Origin: Leclercia sp. LSNIH1
Lineage (GTDB): Bacteria; Pseudomonadota; Gammaproteobacteria; Enterobacterales; Enterobacteriaceae
Direction of reading: 5' to 3'
Assembly: GCF_002902985.1 (NCBI RefSeq)
Contig: NZ_CP026167.1
Span: 372,001-436,000 of the forward strand
Length of the DNA: 64,000 nt
Made by a program: the position numbers and the translations under genes. Shown here in pieces: positions 13,977-25,503 of this stretch. The notes below the pieces were generated by a model that saw nothing but the letters and a program-made list of their open reading frames with translations, did not search any database and had not been told where the DNA came from. How positions within the stretch are numbered: position 1 is the stretch's first letter; every line of letters begins with the position of its first letter.

Positions 13977-15410
13977 ATGAAGCAAGGTTTGCAATTAAGG
14001 CTCAGCCAACAGCTGGCAATGACGCCGCAGTTACAACAGGCTATTCGTCTGTTGCAACTGTCGACGCTGGAACTGCAGCAGGAGCTCCAGCAAGCGCTGG
14101 AAAGTAACCCTCTGCTCGAGCAAACCGATCTTCACGATGAGGTAGAAACGCAACAAAGCCAGGATAACGAGACCCTCGACACGGTGGATGCTCTTGAGCA
14201 AAAAGAGATGCCTGACGAGCTCCCTCTCGATGCCAGCTGGGATGAGATCTACACCGCCGGCACGCCATCCGGTACGCGCGCAGACTACCAGGATGACGAG
14301 CTGCCGGTCTATCAGGGCGAGACCACCCAGTCACTGCAGGATTACCTGATGTGGCAGGTGGAGCTGACGCCGTTCTCCGATACCGATCGCGCCATCGCCA
14401 CCTCCATTGTGGATGCCGTGGATGAGACCGGCTATCTGACCGTGTCGCTGGACGATATTCTGGAGAGCATAGGCGATGACGAGATTGAGCTTGAAGAGGT
14501 CGAAGCGGTCCTGAAACGCGTTCAGCGCTTTGACCCGATTGGCGTTGCCGCGAGAGATCTCCGTGACTGCCTGCTCATTCAGCTTTCGCAGTTTGTTAAA
14601 GAGACCCCGTGGCTGGAAGAGGCCCGGCTTATCATCAGCGAACATCTGGATCTGCTTGCCAACCACGATTTCCGCTCACTGATGCGCGTCACGCGGCTGA
14701 AAGAGGAGATCCTGAAAGAGGCGGTCAACCTGATCCAGTCGCTGGATCCGCGCCCGGGGCAATCTATCCAGACCAGCGAGCCGGAGTATGTTATTCCCGA
14801 TGTGCTGGTGCGCAAACATAACGGTCTGTGGACCGTAGAGCTGAATTCCGACAGCATTCCCCGCCTGCAAATCAATCAGCAATACGCCTCAATGTGCACC
14901 AGCTCGCGCAACGACTCGGATAACCAGTTTATCCGCAGTAATCTGCAGGAAGCCCGCTGGCTGATCAAAAGCCTTGAGAGCCGCAATGATACACTACTGC
15001 GCGTCAGCCGCTGCATCGTGGAGCAGCAACAGGCGTTTTTTGAGCAGGGTGAAGAGTTTATGAAACCGATGGTGCTGGCGGATATCGCCCAGGCCGTCGA
15101 GATGCATGAGTCGACCATTTCTCGCGTGACGACGCAGAAGTATCTGCACAGTCCGCGTGGCATTTTTGAGCTTAAGTATTTTTTCTCCAGCCATGTCAAC
15201 ACCGAAGGCGGCGGCGAAGCCTCGTCGACGGCCATTCGGGCGCTGGTGAAAAAATTGATCGCCGCGGAAAACCCCGCGAAACCGCTGAGTGACAGTAAGT
15301 TGACCACCATGCTGTCCGAACAAGGTATCATGGTGGCACGCCGCACTGTTGCGAAGTATCGAGAGTCTTTATCCATTCCGCCGTCAAACCAGCGTAAACA
15401 ACTGGTCTGA
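13977..15410 (+). CDS. rpoN: RNA polymerase sigma-54 factor
   Basis: Sigma factor for nitrogen-regulated and other -24/-12 promoters, acting with enhancer-binding ATPases. It is 477 aa with all regions present: the Gln/Leu-rich activator-interacting region I (residues 1-50), the acidic region II (about 55-110, many Asp/Glu), the core-binding domain, the HTH ([20 protein letters not shown]) and the RpoN box [10 protein letters not shown] (about 454-463) that reads the -24 element. It heads the usual rpoN-hpf-ptsN-rapZ-npr cluster. Confidence 0.98.
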   Translation: MKQGLQLRLSQQLAMTPQLQQAIRLLQLSTLELQQELQQALESNPLLEQTDLHDEVETQQSQDNETLDTVDALEQKEMPDELPLDASWDEIYTAGTPSGTRADYQDDELPVYQGETTQSLQDYLMWQVELTPFSDTDRAIATSIVDAVDETGYLTVSLDDILESIGDDEIELEEVEAVLKRVQRFDPIGVAARDLRDCLLIQLSQFVKETPWLEEARLIISEHLDLLANHDFRSLMRVTRLKEEILKEAVNLIQSLDPRPGQSIQTSEPEYVIPDVLVRKHNGLWTVELNSDSIPRLQINQQYASMCTSSRNDSDNQFIRSNLQEARWLIKSLESRNDTLLRVSRCIVEQQQAFFEQGEEFMKPMVLADIAQAVEMHESTISRVTTQKYLHSPRGIFELKYFFSSHVNTEGGGEASSTAIRALVKKLIAAENPAKPLSDSKLTTMLSEQGIMVARRTVAKYRESLSIPPSNQRKQLV

Positions 15411-15432
15411 CACAACCGATAAGGAAGACACT

Positions 15433-15720
15433 ATGCAGCTCAACATCACAGGACACAATGTCGAAATCACTGAATCCCTGCGTGAATTTGTTAATACCAA
15501 ATTCGCTAAGCTCGAGCAGTATTTCGAGAGGATCAACCAGGTCTATGTTGTGTTAAAAGTGGAAAAAGTGACTCATATCTCGGATGCTACCTTGCACGTC
15601 AACGGGGGCGAAATCCATGCCAGTGCGGAAGGGCAGGACATGTACGCGGCTATCGACGGCTTGATTGACAAGCTGGCACGACAGCTAAACAAACATAAAG
15701 ACAAACTGAAACAACACTAA
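15433..15720 (+). CDS. hpf: Ribosome hibernation promoting factor HPF
   Basis: A 95-aa short-form HPF that binds the 30S A/P-site region and promotes 100S ribosome dimers in stationary phase. The start MQLNITGHNVEIT at 15433 has AAGGAAG upstream; an earlier in-frame ATG lies within rpoN. The beta-alpha-beta-beta-beta-alpha fold and the basic C-terminus (KLARQLNKHKDKLKQH) are intact. It sits between rpoN and ptsN, as in E. coli. Confidence 0.97.
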   Translation: MQLNITGHNVEITESLREFVNTKFAKLEQYFERINQVYVVLKVEKVTHISDATLHVNGGEIHASAEGQDMYAAIDGLIDKLARQLNKHKDKLKQH

Positions 15721-15748
15721 TTGTCCGGGCAGTTAACGGGTGCAGGAC

Positions 15749-15779
15749 GGCCTGTTGTGAAACACAACGGGCCCTTTGT
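15749..15779 (+). terminator. Strong hairpin between hpf and ptsN
   Basis: GGCCTGTTGTG and CACAACGGGCC form an 11-pair stem (one G-T) around a 3-nt AAA loop, followed by CTTTGT. The weak T run suggests partial termination or 3'-end processing, which would lower ptsN-rapZ-npr relative to hpf. Confidence 0.6.
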
Positions 15780-15802
15780 ACAGTTAGCGCTTAGGTGAAA
15801 TT

Positions 15803-16294
15803 ATGATGAATAACGATTCCACTCTACAACTGAGCAGTGTCCTTAATCAGGAATGTACCCGCAGTGCCGTTCACTGCCAGAGCAAAAAACGTGCGCTGGA
15901 GATCATCAGTGAACTGGCCGCAAAACAGCTGAGTCTGGCGCCACAAGTGGTCTTTGAAGCGATCCTCACCCGCGAAAAAATGGGCAGTACCGGCATCGGT
16001 AACGGCATCGCCATTCCACATGGCAAACTGGAAGAGGATACTCTGCGCGCTGTAGGGGTGTTTGTTCAACTGGAAACACCTATCGCCTTCGATGCCATTG
16101 ATAACCAGCCGGTCGATCTGCTGTTTGCCCTGCTGGTGCCAGCCGATCAGACCAAAACGCATCTGCACACGCTCTCGCTGGTGGCTAAACGTCTGGCGGA
16201 TAAAACCATCTGTCGTCGTTTACGCGCGGCGCAGAGCGACGAAGAGCTTTATCAAATTATTACAGAAACGGAAGGCAATCAGGATGAGGCGTAA
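15803..16294 (+). CDS. ptsN: Nitrogen PTS EIIA protein (EIIA-Ntr)
   Basis: A 163-aa phosphoacceptor of the regulatory nitrogen PTS (PtsP-NPr-PtsN). In E. coli its unphosphorylated form controls potassium transport and KdpD. The phosphorylated histidine is His73, in AIPHGKLEE, and the EIIA fold is complete. There are two adjacent ATG codons at the start; the first gives the E. coli length. A short gap with a GAGGAGAAA-like site precedes rapZ. Confidence 0.96.
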   Translation: MMNNDSTLQLSSVLNQECTRSAVHCQSKKRALEIISELAAKQLSLAPQVVFEAILTREKMGSTGIGNGIAIPHGKLEEDTLRAVGVFVQLETPIAFDAIDNQPVDLLFALLVPADQTKTHLHTLSLVAKRLADKTICRRLRAAQSDEELYQIITETEGNQDEA

Positions 16295-16339
16295 TCGGGT
16301 GATGGCTTTAACATCTGTGGTCCTGAGGAGAAACGGTAC

Positions 16340-17194
16340 ATGGTGCTGATGATCGTCAGCGGGCGTTCGGGCTCCGGGAAATCGGTCGCCCTGCGCGCGC
16401 TGGAAGATATGGGCTTTTACTGCGTGGATAACCTGCCGGTGGTGCTTCTGCCCGAGCTGGCCCGTTCGCTGGCGGATCGGCAGATCTCTGCGGCAGTCAG
16501 CATCGACGTGCGTAACATGCCTGAATCGCCGGAGATCTTTGAGCAGGCGATGAGCAACCTGCCGGAGGCCTTTTCACCTCAGCTGCTGTTCCTTGATGCC
16601 GATCGCAACACGCTGATTCGTCGCTACAGTGACACCCGCCGGCTGCATCCGCTCTCCAGTAAAAACCTGTCGCTGGAAAGTGCCATTGACCAGGAGAGCG
16701 ATCTGCTGGAGCCGCTGCGCTCGCGCGCCGATCTGATCGTCGATACCTCAGAGATGTCGGTCCATGAGCTGGCGGAGATGCTGCGCACCCGTCTGCTGGG
16801 TAAACGCGAACGCGAGCTGACGATGGTCTTTGAATCGTTCGGCTTTAAGCACGGTATCCCTATCGATGCAGACTACGTGTTTGATGTGCGCTTCTTACCG
16901 AACCCGCACTGGGATCCGAAGCTGCGCCCGATGACCGGTCTGGATAAGCCGGTTGCTGCCTTCCTTGACAGACATACGGAAGTGCATAACTTTATCTATC
17001 AGACGCGCAGCTATCTTGAACTCTGGTTGCCGATGCTGGAGACAAACAATCGCAGCTACCTGACGGTGGCGATTGGCTGTACCGGGGGCAAACACCGTTC
17101 GGTCTATATTGCTGAGCAACTGGCTGACTATTTCCGCTCGCGCGGTAAAAACGTGCAGTCCCGTCATCGTACGCTGGAAAAACGTAAAACATGA
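16340..17194 (+). CDS. rapZ: RNase adapter protein RapZ
   Basis: RNA-binding adaptor that senses glucosamine-6-phosphate and presents the sRNA GlmZ to RNase E, setting GlmS levels for cell-wall precursor synthesis. The 284-aa protein has Walker A GRSGSGKS (8-15), a Walker B-like [11 protein letters not shown] region, and the C-terminal metabolite- and RNA-binding domain with [10 protein letters not shown]. It ends in a basic tail, [10 protein letters not shown]. It overlaps npr by 4 bp. GlmY/GlmZ are not in this window. Confidence 0.97.
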   Translation: MVLMIVSGRSGSGKSVALRALEDMGFYCVDNLPVVLLPELARSLADRQISAAVSIDVRNMPESPEIFEQAMSNLPEAFSPQLLFLDADRNTLIRRYSDTRRLHPLSSKNLSLESAIDQESDLLEPLRSRADLIVDTSEMSVHELAEMLRTRLLGKRERELTMVFESFGFKHGIPIDADYVFDVRFLPNPHWDPKLRPMTGLDKPVAAFLDRHTEVHNFIYQTRSYLELWLPMLETNNRSYLTVAIGCTGGKHRSVYIAEQLADYFRSRGKNVQSRHRTLEKRKT

Positions 17195-17463
17195 CCGTAA
17201 AGCAGACCGTTGAAATCACCAACAAGCTGGGCATGCATGCGCGCCCGGCGATGAAGTTATTTGAACTGATGCAGGGATTTGACGCGGAAGTGCTGCTGCG
17301 TAACGACGAAGGCACCGAAGCCGAAGCCAACAGCGTAATCGCTCTGCTGATGCTGGATTCGGCAAAGGGCCGTCAGATTGAAATTGAAGCCACCGGCCCG
17401 CAGGAAGTGGAGGCGCTGGCAGCGGTTATTGCGCTGTTCAACGCCGGGTTTGATGAGGATTAA
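17191..17463 (+). CDS. npr: Phosphocarrier protein NPr
   Basis: A 90-aa HPr-like phosphocarrier between PtsP and PtsN in the nitrogen PTS. The active-site His16 lies in MHARPAMK, and the regulatory serine region reads [10 protein letters not shown]. Its ATG overlaps the rapZ stop. Its stop shares the four bases TTAA with the convergent mtgA stop, so no terminator fits between them. The symbol ptsO is also used. Confidence 0.96.
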   Translation: MTVKQTVEITNKLGMHARPAMKLFELMQGFDAEVLLRNDEGTEAEANSVIALLMLDSAKGRQIEIEATGPQEVEALAAVIALFNAGFDED

Positions 17464-18185
17464 TGCAGCTTATTGGCCTGCATAAATCCTTCCCCACCGA
17501 GCTGGCGCATCTGGCGCAGGATCCATGCCTGACGGCTACGTACATAGCCTGATGGCGCACTGGCCTTAAAGCGAATCGGGTTCGGTAACACAGCCGCCAG
17601 CAGCGCGGCCTCCGACGCCGTCAGACGGCTGGCAGGTTTGTTGAAATAGCGCTGCGCCGCAGCTTCGACACCAAATATCCCTTCGCCAAATTCCGCGATA
17701 TTGAGATATACGGTCAGGATCCGTTTCTTACTCCACACCGTTTCGATCCCCAGCGTCAGCCCGGCTTCAAAGCCCTTTCTCACCCAGCTGCGACCGTCCC
17801 ATAAATACAGGTTTTTCGCCGTCTGCTGAGAAAGCGTGGATGCTCCGCGGATACGGCTCTCGTTACGATCGTTATGCGCTAGCGCCTTCTCGATCGCCCC
17901 GACGTCAAACCCCCAGTGCTGAGGGAATTTTTGATCTTCGGCGGCAATCACGGCCAGCCCCATCCAGGGGGAGATCTCATCCATACTCACCCAGTCAGAG
18001 TGCGCAACGTAGCTGAAATTACCGCTCAGCCAGTTACTCACCTGACGTTCAACCATTACCGCTGAAAACGGCACCGGAAGAAAGCTGAACAGGGCGATGC
18101 CCCCACCCCAGAAGACCGCCATAACCAACAGAATGCGAATGACGATCCGTCTTAACCAACCCGCTTTCGGACGTCTTAACTTCAT
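17460..18185 (-). CDS. mtgA: Monofunctional peptidoglycan glycosyltransferase
   Basis: Polymerises lipid II into glycan strands without transpeptidase activity and is linked to the divisome in E. coli. It is 241 aa with one N-terminal transmembrane helix (about residues 14-35), followed by a GT51 domain. The catalytic Glu lies in [14 protein letters not shown], and conserved [17 protein letters not shown] and [19 protein letters not shown] follow. The start overlaps the elbB stop by 4 bp (ATGA), so the two are co-transcribed. Confidence 0.96.
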   Translation of the reverse strand: MKLRRPKAGWLRRIVIRILLVMAVFWGGGIALFSFLPVPFSAVMVERQVSNWLSGNFSYVAHSDWVSMDEISPWMGLAVIAAEDQKFPQHWGFDVGAIEKALAHNDRNESRIRGASTLSQQTAKNLYLWDGRSWVRKGFEAGLTLGIETVWSKKRILTVYLNIAEFGEGIFGVEAAAQRYFNKPASRLTASEAALLAAVLPNPIRFKASAPSGYVRSRQAWILRQMRQLGGEGFMQANKLH

Positions 18186-18835
18186 GCAGCGAGCACCAGT
18201 ACGCGCGTAACCAGCTTCTCAATGCCCGTCGCCGCTTCCGCAATAGTTTGTGCCAGCATGTAAGCGGGTGTGGTGACGATCCTGTTCTCTTCGTCGACCA
18301 CGATATCATCCACCGGACAGGGGATATGCTCACCGCCCATATCCTCGATAGCCTCAGCAGTATCAATATCCGTTCCGATGGTCAGGCGCAGCGGCATATC
18401 AAAAATGGCCGGCAACATCGCAGGGGCGATACAGATAAAGCCCAACGGTTTGCCGGCTTCATGCATCTGCAGCGCCAGCGCTTTTAAATCACTGTCTACC
18501 CGGCAACCACTCCCCTGGGCGGCAAAATCACTCAGGTTTTTTGCCGCGCCAAAACCGCCTGGCACAATCAGCGCGTCCAGCTCGGTAGCCCGCGCCTCGC
18601 TGAGCGGACGAACCTGTCCACGGGCGATCCGCGCAGCCTCAATCAGGACATTACGGCTCTCGGCCATCGTTTCGCCGGTCAGGTGGTTGATCACGTCTAC
18701 CTGGGTTTTATCCGGTGCGAAGCAGACCGCTTCGGCGCCGTTACGCGCCAGAGCCAGTAGCGTCAAAACAGCTTCATGAATTTCAGAACCATCGTAAACA
18801 CCACACCCGCTGAGTACCACGCCAACCTTTTTCAT
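18182..18835 (-). CDS. elbB: Class I glutamine-amidotransferase-like protein ElbB (glyoxalase III-like)
   Basis: A 217-aa DJ-1/PfpI-superfamily protein; the E. coli homologue has glyoxalase activity and was first linked to isoprenoid synthesis. The nucleophile-elbow cysteine is Cys135 (GFICIAPAM), and the conserved acidic residue is in [14 protein letters not shown] chose [11 protein letters not shown] as the start because upstream in-frame codons lack family similarity and AGAGGG lies 9 nt before this ATG. It heads elbB-mtgA. Confidence 0.94.
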   Translation of the reverse strand: MKKVGVVLSGCGVYDGSEIHEAVLTLLALARNGAEAVCFAPDKTQVDVINHLTGETMAESRNVLIEAARIARGQVRPLSEARATELDALIVPGGFGAAKNLSDFAAQGSGCRVDSDLKALALQMHEAGKPLGFICIAPAMLPAIFDMPLRLTIGTDIDTAEAIEDMGGEHIPCPVDDIVVDEENRIVTTPAYMLAQTIAEAATGIEKLVTRVLVLAA

Positions 18836-18918
18836 CCTGCGATCCCTCTCGAAAAATGTTAAATGCACATTAAAGATTCTGATTAAAACGGTATGCTTCA
18901 CACATTTAACTGATTCAT

Positions 18919-18947
18919 GTAACAACGTATTTAAGATTTGCTATCTT
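18919..18947 (+). promoter_or_regulatory. Candidate arcZ promoter
   Basis: TATCTT (18942-18947) lies 6 nt before the predicted ArcZ 5' end, with a TGTAAC-like -35 about 17 bp further up. In E. coli arcZ is repressed by ArcA-P under anaerobiosis. The AT-rich TTAAC-containing stretch here would suit ArcA, but I cannot define a box with confidence. Confidence 0.5.
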
Positions 18948-18953
18948 AACTGC

Positions 18954-19075
18954 GTGCGGCCTAAAGTTTCCGGCTACGCCATTTACGAAAAAACTATTCC
19001 TATTCAGGCGCAGCCAAGATTTCCCTGGTGTTGGCGCAGTATTCGCGCACCCCGGTCTACCGGGGTCATTTTTTT
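18954..19075 (+). ncRNA. arcZ: Hfq-dependent sRNA ArcZ (RyhA/SraH)
   Basis: This sRNA activates rpoS translation and represses motility and other targets through Hfq. It sits where E. coli has it, between elbB and arcB and antisense in direction to both. It begins GTGCGGCC, as in E. coli. The 3' part from about 19006 (GGCGCAGCCAAGATTTCCC, through TGTTGGCGCAGTATTCGCGC) matches the processed 56-nt ArcZ seed region almost base for base. The terminator is CCCCGG-TCTA-CCGGGG followed by a T run. The 5' half, roughly 18962-19005, is clearly different from the K-12 sequence I recall. The gene overlaps the arcB 3' end by about 10 bp. Confidence 0.93.
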
Positions 19076-21399
19076 CTGCTTTCCACCCAGGCTTTTAGCA
19101 CGGCGACATCGTTCTGCCACTCCTGCTTCATCTCCTCAACCCATTCACCCACGTTATCTTCCCAAGCGGGTAAATCCGGAGACTGAATCTGCTGTCCAAG
19201 CTGCTGCAGATGGCGCAAACCCACCGATCCGGCCGCACCTTTGATCTTGTGGCCCTCTTCAACGATGCCTTTCTTGTCCCGCGCCGTCAGGTTTGACTCG
19301 AGCAAGTTTAAATAGCCCGGCATCATCTTCTCGAAGATGGCCAGGCCATCGGTGATCAACTTCGGACCAACCAGATCGATGTACTGCTCGAGCATGTCGA
19401 TATCCAGCAAAGACTGTGCTTTCTCTGTATCTACCTTCGTCATGGTGCTCTCCTCTTCGTCACAGGTGTCCCAGAACTTCTTGATCATGGCGGTTAAGGC
19501 GGGTACCGCCAGCGGTTTGCTCAGTACATCGTCCATACCGGCATCCAGGTACTCTTTTTTGTCTTTCAGCACGTTGGCGGTCAGCGCCACCAGCGGCGGC
19601 AGTTCGTCGCTGGTGTAACGGCTCGTCAGCTCGCGCGAGATATCCAGCCCGGTCATGTCCGGCAACTGAATATCCAGCAGCACCAGGTCATATTCGCCCG
19701 GCGTGAACATCTCCAGCGCGGCTTTACCGGTCATAGCAACATCCACGCTGCTGCCCAGTTTCTCCAGCACCGATCGCGCGACAATCACGTTCAGCTCGAT
19801 ATCTTCCACCAGCAGCACATGCAGGGCAGGCAGCGGCATATCATCATGGGCAAAGGTGTCCTCGACCTCTTCCGCCACTGCCGGGGCCCGAACGCTAAGT
19901 TTAAATACAGAGCCGTGCCCAGGGTTGCTGGTCACCGTGATATCACCGCCCATGCTCTTCGCCAGACGGCGCGATACCGCCAGACCGATGCCGGTCCCGG
20001 TAGCGGGTTTGCCCCCGTGGCTGTCTTTAACCTGGTAATACATGGCAAAGATTTTGTCCTGCTCCTCCTGGGGAATACCAATCCCGGAATCTTCCACCTC
20101 GAAGTGCAGCATCTCCCCCTCGCCGTAGCGCACGCGAACTGCCACCTGGCCACTCTGGGTAAATTTGACCGCGTTGCTGATCAGGTTCCACAGGATCTGG
20201 CGCAGGCGCGTACCGTCGGTCACCACCTTATGCGGCAGCGGCAAGGTCGGCTCCAGCACAAAGCGTAGCCCTTTCTGCTGCGCCTGCAGACCGGAGAGGT
20301 TTTCCAGATCGGCCAGGAAGCTGGTGAAATCCACCGGCTGGTTATCCAGCTGGACTTTGCGCCGCTCCATCTTATCCATATCAATAATATCGTTGAAGAT
20401 ATTGCCGAGCGTAACCGCCGAGACATGGATGGTTTTAAGATATTTCTCCTGCTCGGCCGTCAGTTCGGTGTCGAGCAGAATGCGGCTTAACCCGACGATA
20501 CCGTTAAGCGGAGTACGCAGTTCATGGCTGATAGTGGAGATAAAGGTCGTTTTATCCCGGCTGGCGCGCTCCAGCGCATCCTGGTAACGCTTACGCTCGG
20601 TAATATCACGCCCGAAGCCCATCAGCCCGTGGCGTTTCCCGACGCGGTCGTAATAGGGCACTTTACGGATTTCGAAGCAGGCTTTGCGCCCGTCCGGGTA
20701 GTCGAGCCACTGCTCGTAGGTCAGGGAGACGTTGTGACGGAACACCTTTTCATCGGTTTCGATAACTTTGGCTGCCGCCTCCGGAGAGTAGACATCCTGC
20801 GGACGCAGATTGATAAGCTGTTTTTCGCTCTTTCCGGTCAGTAACTCCATCGCCCGGTTACAGCCGGAAAACTCTTTATCTTCATTGCGGTAGAAAACCA
20901 GGTCCGGGGAGGCATCAAGGAAAGAGCGCAGGAACGAAGACTGCTGCTCAAGCTGGATCTGCGTCTGCTCACGCTCTTTCATCTCGATTTTCAGCTGTTC
21001 CAGCGTAGTCTGGCGCTCAGCCTCCGCTTTTTCTCGATCTGAGATCTCCTGGTTCAGCTGAGCGATGTTGTCTTTTAGCTGCACGTTGAGCTTCAGATCG
21101 CGCTCGCGCATCTCTTCCAGCTTTTCCACCAGCCGGGTCAGCCGCTGGCGGGACTCCTCCAGCTGCTCAACCACTACCGAGAGGAAATAGACCGCCCAGG
21201 GCGTAATCAACAGGCCAAAGAAAATGGAACGTATAAGATCGATACTCTCAACCTGGCCATGGAGCACCATGGTAATGGCCATCTGCACCACAATCGCCAG
21301 CACTACCAGCGCCAGCGCCAGCAACAGGGAGAAGCGCACCAGGCCAAGCTTCATCATCAGATCGACATAGTATTGCGCCAGTAACCGAATTTGCTTCAT
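19066..21399 (-). CDS. arcB: Aerobic respiration control sensor kinase ArcB
   Basis: Tripartite hybrid histidine kinase that responds to the quinone redox state and phosphorylates ArcA. It is 777 aa from MKQIRLLAQYY. Two transmembrane helices (about 23-45 and 57-77) are followed by a coiled coil, then a PAS domain with both redox cysteines, Cys180 and Cys241. The H1 domain carries His292 (SHELRTPLNG), the HATPase has N/G boxes, the receiver carries Asp576 and the Hpt domain carries His717. All key residues fall at the E. coli numbers. The upstream neighbour here is lptG rather than yhcC as in K-12. Confidence 0.98.
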   Translation of the reverse strand: MKQIRLLAQYYVDLMMKLGLVRFSLLLALALVVLAIVVQMAITMVLHGQVESIDLIRSIFFGLLITPWAVYFLSVVVEQLEESRQRLTRLVEKLEEMRERDLKLNVQLKDNIAQLNQEISDREKAEAERQTTLEQLKIEMKEREQTQIQLEQQSSFLRSFLDASPDLVFYRNEDKEFSGCNRAMELLTGKSEKQLINLRPQDVYSPEAAAKVIETDEKVFRHNVSLTYEQWLDYPDGRKACFEIRKVPYYDRVGKRHGLMGFGRDITERKRYQDALERASRDKTTFISTISHELRTPLNGIVGLSRILLDTELTAEQEKYLKTIHVSAVTLGNIFNDIIDMDKMERRKVQLDNQPVDFTSFLADLENLSGLQAQQKGLRFVLEPTLPLPHKVVTDGTRLRQILWNLISNAVKFTQSGQVAVRVRYGEGEMLHFEVEDSGIGIPQEEQDKIFAMYYQVKDSHGGKPATGTGIGLAVSRRLAKSMGGDITVTSNPGHGSVFKLSVRAPAVAEEVEDTFAHDDMPLPALHVLLVEDIELNVIVARSVLEKLGSSVDVAMTGKAALEMFTPGEYDLVLLDIQLPDMTGLDISRELTSRYTSDELPPLVALTANVLKDKKEYLDAGMDDVLSKPLAVPALTAMIKKFWDTCDEEESTMTKVDTEKAQSLLDIDMLEQYIDLVGPKLITDGLAIFEKMMPGYLNLLESNLTARDKKGIVEEGHKIKGAAGSVGLRHLQQLGQQIQSPDLPAWEDNVGEWVEEMKQEWQNDVAVLKAWVESRKK

Positions 21400-21496
21400 A
21401 AGGGATCTCTTCACGACGTCATCGCACAATAATACTCAAATTCCAGGCAAGACGTTGAAGGTTGTGCAAAAAAGTGAGGGGTAAAACAGGGGATGC

Positions 21497-21525
21497 GCCT
21501 CACTTCCCGGGCAGGGAAGCGAGGC
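21497..21525. terminator. Hairpin between lptG and arcB
   Basis: GCCTCACTTCCC and GGGAAGCGAGGC pair at 11 of 12 positions around a 5-nt loop, 10 bp after the lptG stop. No strong T run follows on the minus strand, so termination would be incomplete. This 135-bp gap is one junction of the segment that is not here in E. coli, and it must also hold the arcB promoter. Confidence 0.5.
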
Positions 21526-21534
21526 GGGAGGGGG

Positions 21535-22617
21535 TCAGGAGCGCTTCAGCAGCAGCCAGAGGCTGATCACGAAGAAGGAGGCACTCGGCAACAGCGCGCC
21601 AATCACTGGCGGTATACCGTACACCAGCGTCAGCGGGCCGAAGATTTGGTCCAGAACGTAGAAGACAAAGCCGAAGCTGATACCTGTCACGACACGCACC
21701 CCCATCGGGACGCTACGCAGCGGGCCAAAGATAAACGACAGCGCCATCAGCATCATCACCGCCACCGAGAGCGGCTGGAAGACCTTGCTCCACATGTTGA
21801 GCTGATAACGTCCGGAATCCTGGCCACTCGATTTCAGGTACTTCACGTAGTTGTACAGGCCGCTGATGGAGAGTGCATCCGGATCCAGCGCAACCACACC
21901 GAGCTTATCCGGCGTCAGGTTGGTTTTCCAGGTGCCAGAGACCGTTTGCGACCCGGTGATCTGTTTTGGATCCTGCAGGTTTGATTCATCTACCTGCGAC
22001 AGACGCCAGACCTTGTTATCAGTATCAAACGTGGCCGACGCGGCGTAACGCACCGCCTGCAGACGACGCTGGTCGTTAAAGCTGTAAATGCTCACACCGC
22101 CGAGGGAGTTATCGCCCGTGACGCGTTCGATGTAGACAAAGTTATTGCCATCTTTCGCCCACAGTCCCTGCTGGGTAGAGAGCAACGAGCCGCCATACAT
22201 CATTTGCGCGCGGTAGTTACGCGCCATCTGTTCGCCCTGTGGCGCAACCCACTCGCCCATCGCCATGGTCAGCAATACCAGCGGGATGGCCGTTTTCATG
22301 ACGGAGAGCGCCACCTGCATACGGGTAAAGCCGGAGGCCTGCATGACCACCAGCTCACTGCGCTGCGCCAGCATCCCCAGCCCCAGCAGCGCCCCTAACA
22401 GCGCCGCCATCGGGAAGAAGATTTGCACATCTTTTGGAATGCTGAGCAGGGTATACATGCCCGCCCCCATGGCATCGTAGCTCCCCTGCCCGGCCTTTTT
22501 CAGCTGGTCCACAAACTTGATGATGCCGGAGAGCGACACCAGCATGAATAAGGTCATCATGATGGTGGTGAAAATGGTTTTACCGATATAGCGGTCAAGA
22601 ACGCCAAACGCCTGCAT
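21535..22617 (-). CDS. lptG: LPS export ABC transporter permease LptG
   Basis: One of the two membrane subunits of LptB2FGC, which lifts LPS out of the inner membrane. It is 360 aa with six transmembrane segments (about 13-35, 63-85 and 98-120, then four C-terminal hydrophobic stretches between about 270 and 355). A periplasmic beta-jellyroll lies between the third and fourth segments. The start ATG overlaps the lptF stop in TAATG, so translation is coupled. It ends 10 bp before a hairpin and then arcB. Confidence 0.96.
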   Translation of the reverse strand: MQAFGVLDRYIGKTIFTTIMMTLFMLVSLSGIIKFVDQLKKAGQGSYDAMGAGMYTLLSIPKDVQIFFPMAALLGALLGLGMLAQRSELVVMQASGFTRMQVALSVMKTAIPLVLLTMAMGEWVAPQGEQMARNYRAQMMYGGSLLSTQQGLWAKDGNNFVYIERVTGDNSLGGVSIYSFNDQRRLQAVRYAASATFDTDNKVWRLSQVDESNLQDPKQITGSQTVSGTWKTNLTPDKLGVVALDPDALSISGLYNYVKYLKSSGQDSGRYQLNMWSKVFQPLSVAVMMLMALSFIFGPLRSVPMGVRVVTGISFGFVFYVLDQIFGPLTLVYGIPPVIGALLPSASFFVISLWLLLKRS

Positions 22618-23717
22618 TACACCGCTCCTTTACGCATAAACCGGGCCCGCACGCGGCGCATCGGCACGGTGTCCCACAGGTTGAGGGCAACGGCCAACAG
22701 CAGATAGAGTCCGTTAATCACCCATGTCCAGATAACCGGGTCAATTTTTCCTTTGCCACCGTTCGATTTGATCGATGTCTGCAGCAGGAAGAAGACCAGA
22801 TAAAGCAGCATGGCGGGCAACATGGAGAGCACCCGTCCCTGACGTGGGTTTACCACGCTAAGCGGCACCACCATCAACGCCATCATAAAGACGGTAAACA
22901 CCAGCGTGATTCGCCAGTGCAGCTCCGCGCGGGCGCGATTGGTATCGGTGTTGATCAGCGTGCGCATATCCATCTGCTCGGTATCGCTGGGATCCAGCGC
23001 AACCGCCTGATGACCAATAATTGCCTGATAGTTCTGGAAGTCAGTGATACGGAAATCACGCAGCAGCGCCGTACCTTCAAAGCGGGTGCCTTTGTTCAGC
23101 GTCACAATCTGCGAACCGTCTTTCCCCTGCGCCAGCTGACCGGAATCGGCCACCACGACAGAGGGACGGGCATTGCCCTTGGGACGGATTTGCGCAAGGA
23201 ATACATCGTTAAAGCGGTTGCCATCCACGCTTTCGATAAACAGCACGGAGTTACCATCCGTTGCCTGCTGGAACTGCCCCTGGGCCAGCGCGGCCATACC
23301 AGGGTTGGCTTTCGCCTCAGCCAGCACTTCATCCTGATGACGAGAAGAGACAGGACCGGCCCACATAACGTTCACGGCGGCCACGATGCCGGTGAATAAC
23401 GCCAGGAGCATAGCGGCTTTAACCAGAACCGCTTTGCTCAGACCGCACGCATGCATGACGGTGATTTCACTTTCGGTATAGAGTTTACCGAGCGTCATCA
23501 GCAGTCCGAGGAAAAGGCTAAGTGGCAGGATAAGCTGCGCCATTTCCGGCACGCCCAGCCCAAGCAGGGAAAGCACCAGATTTGTGGGAATTTCGCCATC
23601 AACAGCCGCGCCGAGGATCCTTACCAGTTTCTGACAGAAAAAGATCAGAAGCAGGATGAAGAGTATCGCCAGCTGGCTTTTGAGCGTCTCCCGCACCAGA
23701 TATCTTATGATTATCAC
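22617..23717 (-). CDS. lptF: LPS export ABC transporter permease LptF
   Basis: Partner of LptG in the LPS extractor. It is 366 aa with the same plan of three transmembrane helices, a periplasmic jellyroll and three more helices. It begins MIIIRYLVRETLKSQLAILFILLLIFF. The family positions around the first helix and the coupling-helix segment (YTESEITVMHACGLSK) are intact. It is divergent from pepA. The 266-bp gap between them carries both promoters, as in E. coli. Confidence 0.96.
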   Translation of the reverse strand: MIIIRYLVRETLKSQLAILFILLLIFFCQKLVRILGAAVDGEIPTNLVLSLLGLGVPEMAQLILPLSLFLGLLMTLGKLYTESEITVMHACGLSKAVLVKAAMLLALFTGIVAAVNVMWAGPVSSRHQDEVLAEAKANPGMAALAQGQFQQATDGNSVLFIESVDGNRFNDVFLAQIRPKGNARPSVVVADSGQLAQGKDGSQIVTLNKGTRFEGTALLRDFRITDFQNYQAIIGHQAVALDPSDTEQMDMRTLINTDTNRARAELHWRITLVFTVFMMALMVVPLSVVNPRQGRVLSMLPAMLLYLVFFLLQTSIKSNGGKGKIDPVIWTWVINGLYLLLAVALNLWDTVPMRRVRARFMRKGAV

Positions 23718-23980
23718 ATTAAATACGCCCGTAAAAACCCGTCTCTTTGCAGGAAAATCGCTTGTTTCATGGCTTAAACGTCATTTATTCTCTTGAGTCG
23801 TCGAAATCATCGCTAAGATTAGAACACCCGACGGATTCGCGCTTCAGGAGTTATTATGACGTGCCGAAACCGTAATAACGTAAGATTAACACGAAGTCAC
23901 CGCAACAGCGGGTACGAGTTACGAAAGGTTTCAATTCTATCCGTAGCTGTCGCTGTTGTCTTTAAGATTCAGGAGCGTAG

Positions 23981-25495
<1,515 letters not shown>

Positions 25496-25503
25496 GGGTA
25501 AAT

